A program made the translations under genes and the position numbers. A model generated the notes under the pieces. It worked only from the letters and a program-made list of their open reading frames with translations. It was not told the origin of the DNA and did no database searches. From Tillus elongatus (taxonomy: Eukaryota; Arthropoda; Insecta; Coleoptera; Cleridae), in contig OZ023267.1 of assembly GCA_964006375.1 (NCBI GenBank), positions 84,801,406 through 84,865,405 of the forward strand: a stretch of 64,000 nt of DNA. Reading direction: 5' to 3'. Shown one piece after another: positions 9,595-18,959 of this stretch (its first letter is position 1; each line of letters begins with the position of its first letter).

Positions 9595-10013
9595 CATTTA
9601 AGAATGATAAAATCGAGAAAAAAATTGTGTGTTTACCTTATGAACCACGAATCACAAAGGGTTTGGAAAGCATTTTTAAGAAAGCCGATTTACATTTGAC
9701 GTTTTCGACGAAAGGTAATTAAAAAAATTTGTTGGGTAATACGAAAGACAAAGTCACTGAAATGTCCGGAATTTATGAGATTAGTTGCAAAGATTGTGAT
9801 CTTAAATACGTGGGCCAAACTAGGAGAAACATAACCACCAGATTTCGTGAACATCTCGCACAGTTACGATATGGTACGGTGGACAAATCATGTGTGGCAC
9901 AACATATATGGGATAATAACCCCCACATTGACAAAGACAATTTGAAACTTGTCAAAAATGTCAGACATCAAACTATGCTTGATTCATTAGAAAGTATTTT
10001 TATATTAAGGTCT
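9595..10013 (+). pseudogene. Penelope-like element, GIY-YIG endonuclease (part 1, 5'-truncated)
   Basis: The frame starts with CLPYEPRITKGLESIFKKAD and, after stops at about 9,718, continues SGIYEISCKDCDLKYVGQTR, RNITTRFREHL, CVAQHIWDNNPHID and LDSLESIFILRS. GIY...YVGQT-R plus the downstream HI-D-N-H-pattern is the GIY-YIG endonuclease at the C-terminus of Penelope-like reverse transcriptases. The RT itself is missing. The reading frame is interrupted after ILRS by the BEL/Pao element and resumes at 16,365. Confidence 0.85.
10009..10013. repeat. Target-site duplication GGTCT (left copy)
   Basis: GGTCT immediately precedes the 5' LTR and is repeated at 16,360-16,364 immediately after the 3' LTR. 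A 5-bp duplication is typical of BEL/Pao integration and shows this is a single insertion event. Confidence 0.9.
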
Positions 10014-10483
10014 TGTTTAGTTTTACCGCGCGATTTTAAGTTGTAAGACTGCAGTGTTATATGTCATAGCAAGCTGGCATAACTGCACTGAATTGTGCGC
10101 ATGTCCCACCCCTCGAAACGAGGGTAGCTGCAATGTTCAAGAGCTGGACAGAGCCTATTCAGTCACGAAACCAGCTTAGAAAAGCTTCTGCACTTATGCA
10201 TCGAGTGCATTTGATTGGTACACGAGCACACGTTGTGCTATTACACGTTCAGCCTATATATAATGCATATCATTGGTATATAGGTGTTATGGCTTTAAAG
10301 CCTACTCGTTCAACACATCAGCTTCGAAGAGCTTATTACACGTATATCAATAGTATATAGTTTTATTGTGTTTAAATATATAATTAGGTGTTTCCAAGAG
10401 ATTTTATTCCTTAACACGATACAGTCCACATAATTACGTAAGTAGCGGTAACTACAATCCACGAACCACACACAACATTAACA
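10014..10483 (+). repeat. BEL/Pao 5' LTR
   Basis: It starts TGTTTAGTTTTACC and ends CACACAACATTAACA. It contains CCTATATATAATGC, a plausible TATA box, near 10,253. Differences from the 3' LTR are scattered substitutions such as GAAACG/GACACG and AGAGCT/AGAACT. Confidence 0.95.
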
Positions 10484-10905
10484 TTTGGTCAATTCGAGCC
10501 GGATTTTCAACAACAATTGGTTAATTCGAGGCGCAGTATTTAACACAATTGTAGTTATCGCTAATAGTGAAAACCCCAGCAGAAGACGAAGTCAGTTCAT
10601 CAGGAAATTCTATTGGAAAGCCGATCGCAGCATTCAGAACATCCAGCACGTGGGTACCACATGGTGAGTCACATTTCCTTATCCTCAAAATCACTTTTTT
10701 TATTTTGTTATCCATGCTTGTTTATTGTAAGAATATATTTGTACTGGGTGGTGTAATCGTTTTTTGAGTAACATTTTTTTATCATTCATTTCCTTTAAAT
10801 TATTTTCATTTAAGTAGTAATAAATTCAAAAGACCATATCTGAAACACAAGATTTACGCATTTTAATTAAAAAGAGGGGTACTATAAGGGCCTCTCTAAC
10901 GCGTT
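10484..10905 (+). other. BEL/Pao leader with candidate primer-binding site
   Basis: Two bases after the 5' LTR, TGGTCAATTCGAGCCGG begins a candidate primer-binding site (it starts TGG, complementary to a tRNA CCA end). I cannot name the tRNA. Further down, CATGGTGAGTCACA near 10,661 looks like a splice donor but nothing confirms use. No long conserved frame is visible here. Confidence 0.45.
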
Positions 10906-11482
10906 TCATAAAATTTGTAGAAAACTATACAACTCAGGATAACGAAGCTTTAAAGGGACGGTTATCTCAATGCAAAAAATTGCTAGAAAAATTCCTAGAA
11001 GTGCAATTTCAAATAGATATTTTAAATGATAATTACGATGAGAACTCAGATATTGAAAACGCGGAAATTGAAATTTTTGAAAATGCGTACTACGAGGTTT
11101 GTGCACGTGCAGAAAGAATACTTTTAAATTCAAATCCAACTACCACTAACAGTGGTAACTTTTCGGGAGACTGTGGATTTCCGTAGCCTTCAAATTCAAT
11201 TAATTCAAGCACGGCCGCAACACCTTTTTTACCTGAGGTCAGATTACCAGCCATCTCATTAAAACCGTTTTCTGGCAATATACAGGATTGGCTCAGTTTT
11301 AAGGACAATTTTAATGCCTTAATCCAGTCGAATCAACAATTGCACAACGTACAAAAATTTCTTTATTTAAAATCGTGCCTTAGCGGTTCCGCGATGCAGG
11401 TCATATCAAACCTTGAAGCTACTGATGCAAATTATAAAATCGCTTAGAATTTACTCGCCGAACAGTTACAAAGGAATCTCAC
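10906..11482 (+). pseudogene. BEL/Pao gag, N-terminal part (DUF1759-like)
   Basis: Frames give CKKLLEKFLEVQFQIDILND, ARAERILL, and after a stop near 11,184 LPAISLKPFSGNIQDW, LSFKDNFNALI and VQKFLYLKSCLSGSAMQVIS. LP-f-G-W-F-x-F is the signature of the DUF1759/Peptidase_A17-associated gag of Pao elements. A stop (IA-stop near 11,446) and a frameshift near 11,480 separate it from the next open stretch. Confidence 0.8.
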
Positions 11483-12643
11483 GTGGGTTTGAGAAATTTA
11501 GCCAACGAAACGAAAATGCATCTCAGAGCTCTTCAAACTCTGGGCGAACCTACGGATCATTGGGATACCTTGATTATTTACTTATTGTATACTAAATTAG
11601 ATAACGCGACTCGACGAGAATGGGAAAACTCCACAATTCTTAATAATACACGTAAACTTGAAAATTTGCTTAATTTAATCGTACGTAGGTGCCAATTTTT
11701 AGGAAAACTACAGTTGAACAATAAGTCGGCAAACAATTATTTTCCATATCAAAAACCGGATCATAATGTTCGATCGAAAGTCACCTCGCACGTTACAGCC
11801 AATGCATCAAATTGCCCTATATTCAAAAATAATCACCCGTTATACCAGTGTGTAGAATTTAAAAAATTAGCGCCTCAAACGCGTCTCGACAAAGTGAAAA
11901 GGTTGCGTTTGTGTTTTAATTGCTTGCGCCGTGGACAACATAACTCAGAAAATTGTACATGCGGGGGCTGCAAAAAGTGCAAGAACAAACATAATACGTT
12001 ACTGCATCAGTCATTCACACAATTATCTGTTAAGGGTGATAACGATAGTCATTCACACAGCATTGTTCAAGAACCTGAGATTGTTAGAACTTCTGAATAT
12101 TCTAACCTTTACAACAATTCCCCGCCTAGCACCTCAACTAATTGTTGCTATACTCGAATATCGCATGTATTGCTATCTACAGCCGTCATATATGTGCTTG
12201 ACTATAACGGAAAACAGCATCTTTGTCGCTGCCTTCTTGATTCAGCCTCCGAATCTTCATTTATAACATCTTGATTTAGCAAGAAACTAAATTTAAAAAC
12301 AATTCGTATTAATATGTCTGTCAATGGAATTGCCCAAACCAGAATGAATGTAACGGAAGCAGCAAACATAATAATCAAATCAAGAATGTCTTACTATAAG
12401 ACTCAACTGAATTGCCTTATTGTAGAAAGGATTACTGATAGGATACCCTCGACGCATGTAGACCCAAGAAAGGTAAATTTACCTGCCGATCTATGTCTTG
12501 CAGATCCGAAATTCTATTTACCTGGGGACATTGATATGCTTATCGGCGCCGAATTGTTTTATTCTCTGTTATTAAAAGAATTCACAACCCATTATTCAAC
12601 TGACACGTTTTGGATGGGTCATCTCAGGTCCGGTGCCATATGA
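11483..12643 (+). pseudogene. BEL/Pao gag C-terminus, zinc knuckles and protease
   Basis: The open stretch at 11,483-12,274 ends gag with LCFNCLRRGQHNSENC and CGGCKKCKNKHNTLLH, two CCHC-like knuckles. It enters the protease at LCRCLLDSASESSFITS, which carries the D-S-A-S active-site variant of Pao proteases. A TGA at 12,272 interrupts it; the frame resumes and reaches VDMLIGAELF-type sequence, then crosses frame into FGWVISGPVPYENP near 12,613. Confidence 0.85.
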
Positions 12644-13470
12644 AAATCCAAAACTACCCAGACAGTCATCATGCTTTCTTTCCTCGCTGCCAATGCAGTT
12701 ACCAGACATAAGCCGATTCTGTGAACTTGAGGAGGTCTCGCATAATACAGAGTTGCCAGATCTTACTCACCTAAATCCGTGCGAAATTCATTTCAGTAAT
12801 AATTATTTGTTCGCTGACGGTCGATTTACCGTTTCCTTGCCGCTGAAACAAAACTATATCCACATTGGAGACTCTCGCGCTGTAGCTTTGAAACGGTTTG
12901 ATTGGCTTGAACGAAAATTGTCAGCCCAACCGGAACTTCATGCCGAGTACGTGAAATTTATGCGGGAATATATTGAATTGGGTCACATGAGCCTCATAGA
13001 CGAAACAAGTGACAAGACAGCCCCCGTATATTACTTGCCGCATCATCCCGTTTTAAAAAATGATAGTGAAACAACACGTGTTCGCGTCGTATTTGATGGC
13101 AGCTGTCCCCCTAGCAATGGATTAGCCTTAAACGATGTTTTGATGGTTGGTCTTAATATACAGTCTGACATATTTTCGATTTTAACACGCTTTAGAATTC
13201 ATACATTTGCCTTTACGGCAGACATCGAAAAAATGTATCGGCAAATTCGTGTTCAAGAAAGTAACAGGCATTTACAGAGGATATTTTGGTGTGAGACTCC
13301 AAGGCAACAATTGAATTGTTACCTTTTAAATACCGTCACGTATGGGTTGGGCCCGAGTTCGTTTTTAGCAATCGTTGTCTAAAACAAATAGTTGTAGATA
13401 ATCAAAGCAAATATCCCCAGATTACCGAAGCAATAAAACGCGACTTTTACGTAGACGACTTGCTTACTTG
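12614..13470 (+). pseudogene. BEL/Pao reverse transcriptase (broken)
   Basis: RT motifs in order: VYYLPHHPVLKND, TRVRVVFDGSCP, LNDVLMVGLN, FTADIEKMYRQIRV, LQRIFWCE, and NTVTYGLGPSSFLAI. A frameshift at about 13,375 interrupts before the catalytic box FYVDDLLT at 13,444-13,470. The catalytic residues D(IEKM) and YVDD are present, but the frame is broken twice, so no functional enzyme is predicted. Confidence 0.9.
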
Positions 13471-15262
13471 AGCTGAGTCAATAACGGAGGCAATAAATTT
13501 AAAACAGGGCATCAGTTCTTTGTTGGACTCTGCAGGCTTCAAGTTGCGCAAGTGGGTTGCGAATGACCAACAAATACTAAGTTCAAACGGGCAATTACAT
13601 TGCGTAAAAACCTTTGAATTTGGCGATTCATCGAATTCAAAGACCTTAGGTCTATATTGGAATGCATCTGAGGATGTTTTAAAATTTAACGTGAGCACTC
13701 TGTATGCAAAACCCACAACCAAGCGACACATATTGTCTACGATTGCGCAACTGTTTGACCCCATTGGGCTCATTGGTCCAATAATAGTGGTGGCAAAAAT
13801 TATCATGCAAAGTTTGTGGAGACAACAAATTGAATGGGATCAACCCATCCCAGAGCAAATAAAAAAGCAATGGTTGGAGTTTATAGGCAAAATTCACTTA
13901 TTAAAAACTTTATACGTGCCAAGACAAGCGACATGTCCGAACCCAGTTGTAATTCACATACACGGTTTTTGCGACGCGTCCACAGCTGCTTATGGCTGTG
14001 CGATTTACATGCGCTCGTCTGATAGTTCGGGCAATCACACGGTCAGACTGTTATGCTCAAAATCTAGAGTCGCGCCACTCAAAATAATAACCACACCTCG
14101 TCTGGAATTATCTGGGGCATTATTGTTATCAGAATTAGTGAATAAGGTAAGGGCATCCTAATTGTGTCCTGTAGATAAAATATTTTACTGGTGTGACTCG
14201 ACCATAGTTTTAGCTTGGCTTCGCTGTGACCCAAGCGGTTTAAATATATTCGTTGGACACAGAGTGTCCAAAATACAAGAACTTACATCCGTTGACAATT
14301 GGGGCCACGTCTCCGGAGAGACTAATCCAGCTGACATTATCTCCCGAGGACAACGCACCGACATATTATTAAGTAACGATATGTGGTGGAGGGGACCATC
14401 CTGGTTAGCTCTTGACACGATTTATTGGCCTTCTCAACAAAATACTTCTTTGGACATTGAAGTGCCGGAAAAACGTAACCAGCGTACATGCGTAGTCGTT
14501 CAAAATAATAGGTTTACAACTAAATTATTCGATAAATATTTGTCATTTGACAAGCTTCGTAGGGTTTTGTCATATTACCTAAGATTTTATAAAAACACGA
14601 TGTCTATTAACAAGTACAGTGGAGTATTAAACTCGGAAGAGATCGAAATCTCAACGAGACTTCTGATCAGACTCGCGCAAACCACTGAATTCTACAGCGA
14701 ACTAAAGTCATTAAAAACCAATAAAAGTAGCTTGATATCACTTAATCCATTTGTCGATTCAAATGGAATTTTAAGGGTCGGAGGGAGATTAAAGAATGCT
14801 AATGTTCCCTACGATCAAAAGCATCCAATATTATTACCCCGAAGACATCCGCTGACTCGACTAATAATTAGGGATGTTCACGAAAAAATGCTCCATTCTG
14901 GAACAGAAGCCGCGCCAGGAGCCATTCGTAACACATATTGGCCTATATCAGGTCGAAGCAATGTAAAATCTATTATTCGTCAATGCAACAGTTGCTTCAA
15001 ATCCAGATCTGTGATGGCTCAGCCACTAATGGGCGATCTCCCTTTCTTGCGAGTGAACCCTGAAAGCTTAAAGGCCTTTACGATTTGCGGACTTGAGTAC
15101 GCCGGTCCTTTTTATATCAAGGAGGGAGTGCGCAATGTTACTACTCGCAAGGGTTACCTCTGCATTTTTGTGTGTTTTATAACGAAGGTTGCACATGTTG
15201 AGCTGGTTGGTAATCTGACAACCAAGGATATTTTTGTCAGTTTCAAATTGATATTATTCTAG
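13471..15262 (+). pseudogene. BEL/Pao RT thumb, RNase H and integrase
   Basis: After a TGA at about 13,470 the frame shows LLDSAGFKLRKWVAND, KRHILSTIAQLFDPIGLIGP, and RNase H GFCDASTAAYGCAIY with TPRLELSGALLLSELV. A TAA at 14,159 breaks it. The remaining 366 codons hold IFYWCDSTIVLAWL, an integrase zinc finger (HEKMLHSG...IRQCNSC) and the core FTICGLEYAGPFYIKEG with CFITKVAHVELV. The core is truncated at IFVSFKLILF, so the second and third integrase acidic residues are not in frame. Confidence 0.9.
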
Positions 15263-15876
15263 ACGCGAACTTTCAAGTAATTTTTTATTCATGCAATGCT
15301 ACAAACTTCGTAGACGCATCACGCGAACAAAAATTAAATTTGCAAGAAATTAAAAAACATCAGAAGCGACACAAAATTAGCGGCGCTCACAATGTAAAGT
15401 GAAATGAATTCACATTCGTGGAGTTATACACCATCCTAGTACAGGTGGAGGCTTACATGAATTCCTGTCCTCTTACCCAAGTACCAAGTGTTCCCAATGA
15501 CCTAACACCCCTAACTCCTCGTCACTTCCTCATAGGTGGCTCACTAAAGGCACCCACTAAGAGACCAGTTTTGAAAACGATGGTGCTACGAGTACATTCA
15601 GCAGTGAGGAAAGTGACAAACCGGTTGACATTCGTACGGGGGATTTAGTGTTAATACACGACAACATTTAGCTTAATGTGAGTGGACACTTGGCCGTGTT
15701 ATCGAACTTCACCGCAGTGCAGTGAACCGTCTTGCAATATTGCCATCCAGTGATAGAAACATTTAATAGACATTTTATTTTATTAGCCTATTTGTATAAC
15801 TTGTGTATATTTTTATGTGTAGTTTTTAAGTTTGCTTATATTAGGTTAGTTTTTTTTTTTTTGAAGTTACTACTTC
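15263..15876 (+). pseudogene. BEL/Pao integrase C-terminus and 3' leader
   Basis: After a deletion the frame resumes with VEAYMNSCPLTQ, PNDLTPLTPRHFLIGGSL, the conserved end of Pao integrases, then GDLVLIHDN-like and TLGRVIELH-like words in broken frames. Roughly 150-200 codons of the integrase core appear to be missing relative to complete family members. Confidence 0.8.
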
Positions 15877-15889
15877 AAGGCGGCCGGTA
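15877..15889 (+). other. Polypurine-rich tract before 3' LTR
   Basis: AAGGCGGCCGGTA directly precedes the LTR TGTTTAG. GGCGGCCGGTATGT is the usual plus-strand priming junction of BEL/Pao elements. Confidence 0.7.
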
Positions 15890-16359
15890 TGTTTAGTTTT
15901 ACCGCGCGATTTTAAGTTGTAAGACTGCAGTGTTATATGTCATAGCAAGCTGGCATAACTGCACTGAATTGTGCGCATGTCCCACCCCTCGACACGAGGG
16001 TAGCTGCAATGTTCAAGAACTGGACAAAGCCTATTCATTCACGAAACCAGCTTCGAAAAGCTTCTGCACTTATGCATCGAGTGCATTTGATTGGTACACG
16101 AGCACACGTTGTGCTATTACACGTTCAGCCTATATATAATGCATATCATTGGTATATAGGTTTTATGGCTTTAAAGCCTACTCGTTCAACACATCAGCTT
16201 CGAAGAGCTTATTACACGTATATCAATACTATATAGTTTTATTGTGTTTAAATATATAATTAAGTATTTCCAAGAGATTTTATTCCATAACACGATACAG
16301 TCCACATAATTACGTAAGTAGCGGTAACTACAATCCACGAACCACACACAACATTAACA
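15890..16359 (+). repeat. BEL/Pao 3' LTR
   Basis: 470 bp, same ends as the 5' LTR, with about 10 substitutions between them by eye and no indel that I could find. Followed directly by the right GGTCT duplication. Confidence 0.95.
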
Positions 16360-16437
16360 GGTCTATTAAGAACAAAACTTCATTAAATCGTGCGGCACCT
16401 GTAATTTCTAGCTCTTTGTTTTCTCTTTGCATTTGAC
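16360..16437 (+). pseudogene. Penelope-like GIY-YIG ORF, part 2 (after BEL insertion)
   Basis: Starting with the second GGTCT copy, the frame continues IKNKTSLNRAAPV, ISSSLFSLCI and a stop, the expected short C-terminal tail of a Penelope-like protein. Removal of the BEL element plus one GGTCT keeps the frame, so the BEL insertion hit an otherwise readable end. Confidence 0.8.
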
Positions 16438-16948
16438 CGCTTAAATACTCCTAATTTGTCTGGTAGAATAATAAATTATTGTCAATAACTCGACCGGCTT
16501 ATACATATACTAATCACTATGTTTGTCTTGATTTAAATACCTGTTCGGTTTTTGTATATATGTAGTCAATATAAATACTTTCACGTAGAATTAAAATCAA
16601 TATAAATATAGTTTTTATGTAGTATTTTACTTGAACTATTTTTCCTTTGTTAAAGTTAACACGGTGAGACAGACATCTGGGTTTTTAGTTTTCTATTTTT
16701 TTAAAAGAGATGAGTTGAGTTTATGTTGTTTATCTCACCAGATGTCTTTATCGGCATGAACCAATATCCACATAGTAAATTTCTAGATCGAAAAGAAACG
16801 TGCCGTTTCTTTAAAGAACTCTGGTCCTTTTAATACATATATTAGATAAATGTCATAAATTTGTCGACCAAAAGATTAAAGCAGGTCTCCGACCTGTTTC
16901 ACTGCGCAATAAACAAACGATCGTTCTTGGACGACAACTTTACTTCGG
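16438..16948 (+). other. Penelope-like 3' untranslated region; no gene seen
   Basis: AT-rich sequence between the end of the GIY-YIG frame and the hammerhead-bearing repeat. It contains GGTGAGACAGACATCTGG and, inverted, TCTCACCAGATGTC about 55 bases later, a small potential stem. I see no coding frame. Confidence 0.5.
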
Positions 16949-17105
16949 ACTAGTTCGTTTACCTTGACGCGATATAAATATACGGGATCTAGTTTTTTAT
17001 GTTAGAATTTTTCTTCCTCTGAAGATGTTGACTTTGTCAACGAAACGATCGTAAGGTCTCTGAAATATGTGTTGTGGTGAGTTGGGTGTTCTCCAAGTGT
17101 ACTTA
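16949..17105 (+). repeat. Penelope pseudo-LTR segment, copy 1
   Basis: About 155 bp from TAGTTCGTTTACC to AAGTGTACTTA, repeated almost identically at 17,881-18,033 (one G/T difference seen). It carries the hammerhead motif. Direct terminal repeats of this type are usual for Penelope-like elements. Confidence 0.8.
17016..17056 (+). ncRNA. Hammerhead ribozyme motif, copy 1
   Basis: Read 5'-3': CCU (stem I), CUGAAGA core, one extra U, stem II GUUGAC-UUU-GUCAAC (six perfect pairs), GAAAC core, minimal self-complementary stem III ACGAUCGU, A as the cleavage-site base (17,053), then AGG pairing back to CCU. The core CUGANGA/GAAA and the very short stem III match the minimalist, probably dimeric hammerheads known from Penelope-like elements. 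The unpaired U before stem II is unusual. Cleavage is a prediction. Confidence 0.7.
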
Positions 17106-17880
17106 TTAGTGCTCATCACAGGTTCCAGTTTTCACATAGTCAAACATATCTGTTAATAAATGTATATAAAGGAAAACGTTTGTTTTTTATTTTAGTGGTT
17201 AAGAAACCTTCATTTTGACAAGATGTCAGCAAAGAAGATCATATGAGGTATTGTGAGTCGTGCTCGTTACAAGTGAAAAGCAGTGTTCTATGGACATCTC
17301 CGCACTGAAGCCACAAATTAAAATTATGTGAATCGTGTGAAGTTGAAAAAGTGCCTATGTTGAATCAAAATAGAATGGCTACTTATCGTATTAACACGAA
17401 AGGCACTAACATAGAAGAACTCCGTGGAAACAATGAAACATGTATTGTTTCAGTTAATTGAAGCTGTTTCAGCTAAACATGATGCAATTAAAATCACTTG
17501 GCATTGTTTGATTTGTATATGTTTCAAAATAAAGAAAGAAAATAAATGAAATCATTCAATACTAAAAACAAAAATGTTACAGTGTCAAATAATTATGAAA
17601 ATACGTCTCAGGAATTCATCGAGGAAATTTAGAGTTGCAGAATTTGAGTTTGCCGAAGGCGTGAGTGGTTGGATGTTGGCACGTTTTTTATGGCTGAAGA
17701 TAAATGTTAAAAAGGTATTTTAAAATAAAACTGTAGTAAATAAAAAAACATTTTACTTTTACAACGGTTGTTTTATTTAGGTAACAAGTTTACAATTTAA
17801 GCAAATTATAGCATACAAAATCTAATACCACAAATACCATTTCTTTTATTAAATTTAACAGCGTGATACATACATACATA
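17106..17880. other. Unassigned 775-bp spacer between hammerhead repeats
   Basis: It includes an ATG at 17,222 followed at once by stops, and fragments such as YLSY and LKLFQLN in no consistent frame. GAATTTGAGTTTGCCGAAGGC near 17,640 begins no frame longer than 20 codons. I recognise nothing here. Confidence 0.5.
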
Positions 17881-18033
17881 TAGTTCGTTTACCTTGACGC
17901 GATATAAATATACGGGATCTAGTTTTTTATGTTAGAATTTTTCTTCCTCTGAAGATGTTGACTTTGTCAACGAAACGATCGTAAGGTCTCTGAAATATGT
18001 GTTGTGGTGATTTGGGTGTTCTCCAAGTGTACT
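17881..18033 (+). repeat. Penelope pseudo-LTR segment, copy 2
   Basis: Second copy of the 16,949-17,105 sequence in the same orientation. It could mark the far end of a second Penelope insertion or a tandem arrangement. Confidence 0.8.
17946..17986 (+). ncRNA. Hammerhead ribozyme motif, copy 2
   Basis: Identical to copy 1 over the whole core (CUGAAGA, six-pair stem II, GAAAC, ACGAUCGU, AGG). Two intact-looking copies 930 bases apart would release a fixed-length RNA if both cleave. Confidence 0.7.
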
Positions 18034-18215
18034 TAGATATGTTTGAGATAATTATCTTCCAATGAACTGCTACAGTTAACACAAAAGAATATTAACATAA
18101 ATACGGTTAGACATATAAGAGAACCAGTTGATATAAATATCAAAATGTACTTTGATCTGCACAGAAGGGAATTAGTTATTCTGAGCCTTCTCCAGTCAGA
18201 TGAGTCACCCTAGGT

Positions 18216-18533
18216 CTAAGTATCAAACAGAAACATAAGTTTATAACGAAACATATCAGCCTTGATCTTGGTCATGTTGACCAAGATGTAAGTAGAAGTT
18301 TCAACTAGGTAATCGTTGTGTAGAAGTTTTCTTGGTAAGCCAGACCATTTCATGCAGTCGTCGCTATCGAAATAGGTTCTCACGTCTTTCACATTTGGTC
18401 GTTTGTGGACATAAATTATATTTTGACATAGGGCTACCAGGATGATGAAACGTTTTGAAGAGGAGGAGCCACTGTTGAGTTTACTGATATCTGTCAGCAC
18501 TTTGTTTTGGGCGTAGTGTAAACACCCGGACAT
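18216..18533 (-). CDS. Unrecognised 105-residue ORF
   Basis: Open minus-strand frame starting MSGCLHYAQNKVLTD and ending DMFRYKLMFLFDT. It has a hydrophobic RFIILVALCQNIIYV segment, possibly membrane-associated, and otherwise no motif I know. Upstream in frame an additional YY precedes the Met, so the start is uncertain. It lies between Penelope repeats and a plus-strand Polinton fragment, and is probably part of another decayed element. Confidence 0.3.
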   Translation of the reverse strand: MSGCLHYAQNKVLTDISKLNSGSSSSKRFIILVALCQNIIYVHKRPNVKDVRTYFDSDDCMKWSGLPRKLLHNDYLVETSTYILVNMTKIKADMFRYKLMFLFDT

Positions 18534-18615
18534 GTAATATTTAAATGCGTGTGGCGTTGAGTAGAGTTTCTATCACTTGGAAAGTTTGTGCTATATTAAC
18601 ATCTAAAATACTTAG

Positions 18616-18859
18616 ATGACTGGACGGCAACCCTACGCATACAGTTTATGCGTTTACTCCTATGGTAGATCCAGGTTATGAAGTTGATATAAAACCATAT
18701 AGTAAGGTTTTTATGCCTCTTACGACGCGCATTATTTCGCATATAAATGTAAACATTATCGATCAGAATTCAGTACCTGTGACGTTTCAATGTGAGGAGA
18801 TCATTATGATATTGGAATTAAGACAGAGACTACCATATTATGTTGATTATAAATACTAG
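18616..18859 (+). pseudogene. Polinton-like minor-capsid-type protein, C-terminal fragment
   Basis: The plus frame gives HTVYAFTPMVDPGYEVDIKP, VFMPLTTRIISHINVNIIDQ and CEEIIMILEL. I associate F-P-VPPGY-I...P...YLPV-t--I--I-I-I-DQ with an arthropod Polinton-like protein whose N-terminal half appears at 30,811-31,075. A penton-like role is inference. A short frame after it (18,864-18,940, SVPASMTILSRGHMQYLD) looks like the start of the next gene. Confidence 0.4.
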
Positions 18860-18959
18860 TAATCAAGCCGCTCCAGCTTCAGTATCTTCGGTACCTGCAT
18901 CGATGACGATTCTATCTCGAGGGCACATGCAGTATCTAGATTAATTGGGTTACGATGTT

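Larger units (their letters stand above)
10014..16359 (+). mobile_element. BEL/Pao LTR retrotransposon, 6.35 kb, inserted in a Penelope-like element
   Basis: Two 470-bp LTRs in direct orientation begin TGTTTAG and end ATTAACA, with GGTCT duplicated at the borders. Internal order is gag (DUF1759-like), zinc knuckles, aspartic protease, RT, RNase H, integrase, as in BEL/Pao. Several stops and frameshifts make it non-autonomous. About 10 differences between the LTRs by eye (about 2%) indicate a moderately recent insertion. Confidence 0.95.
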
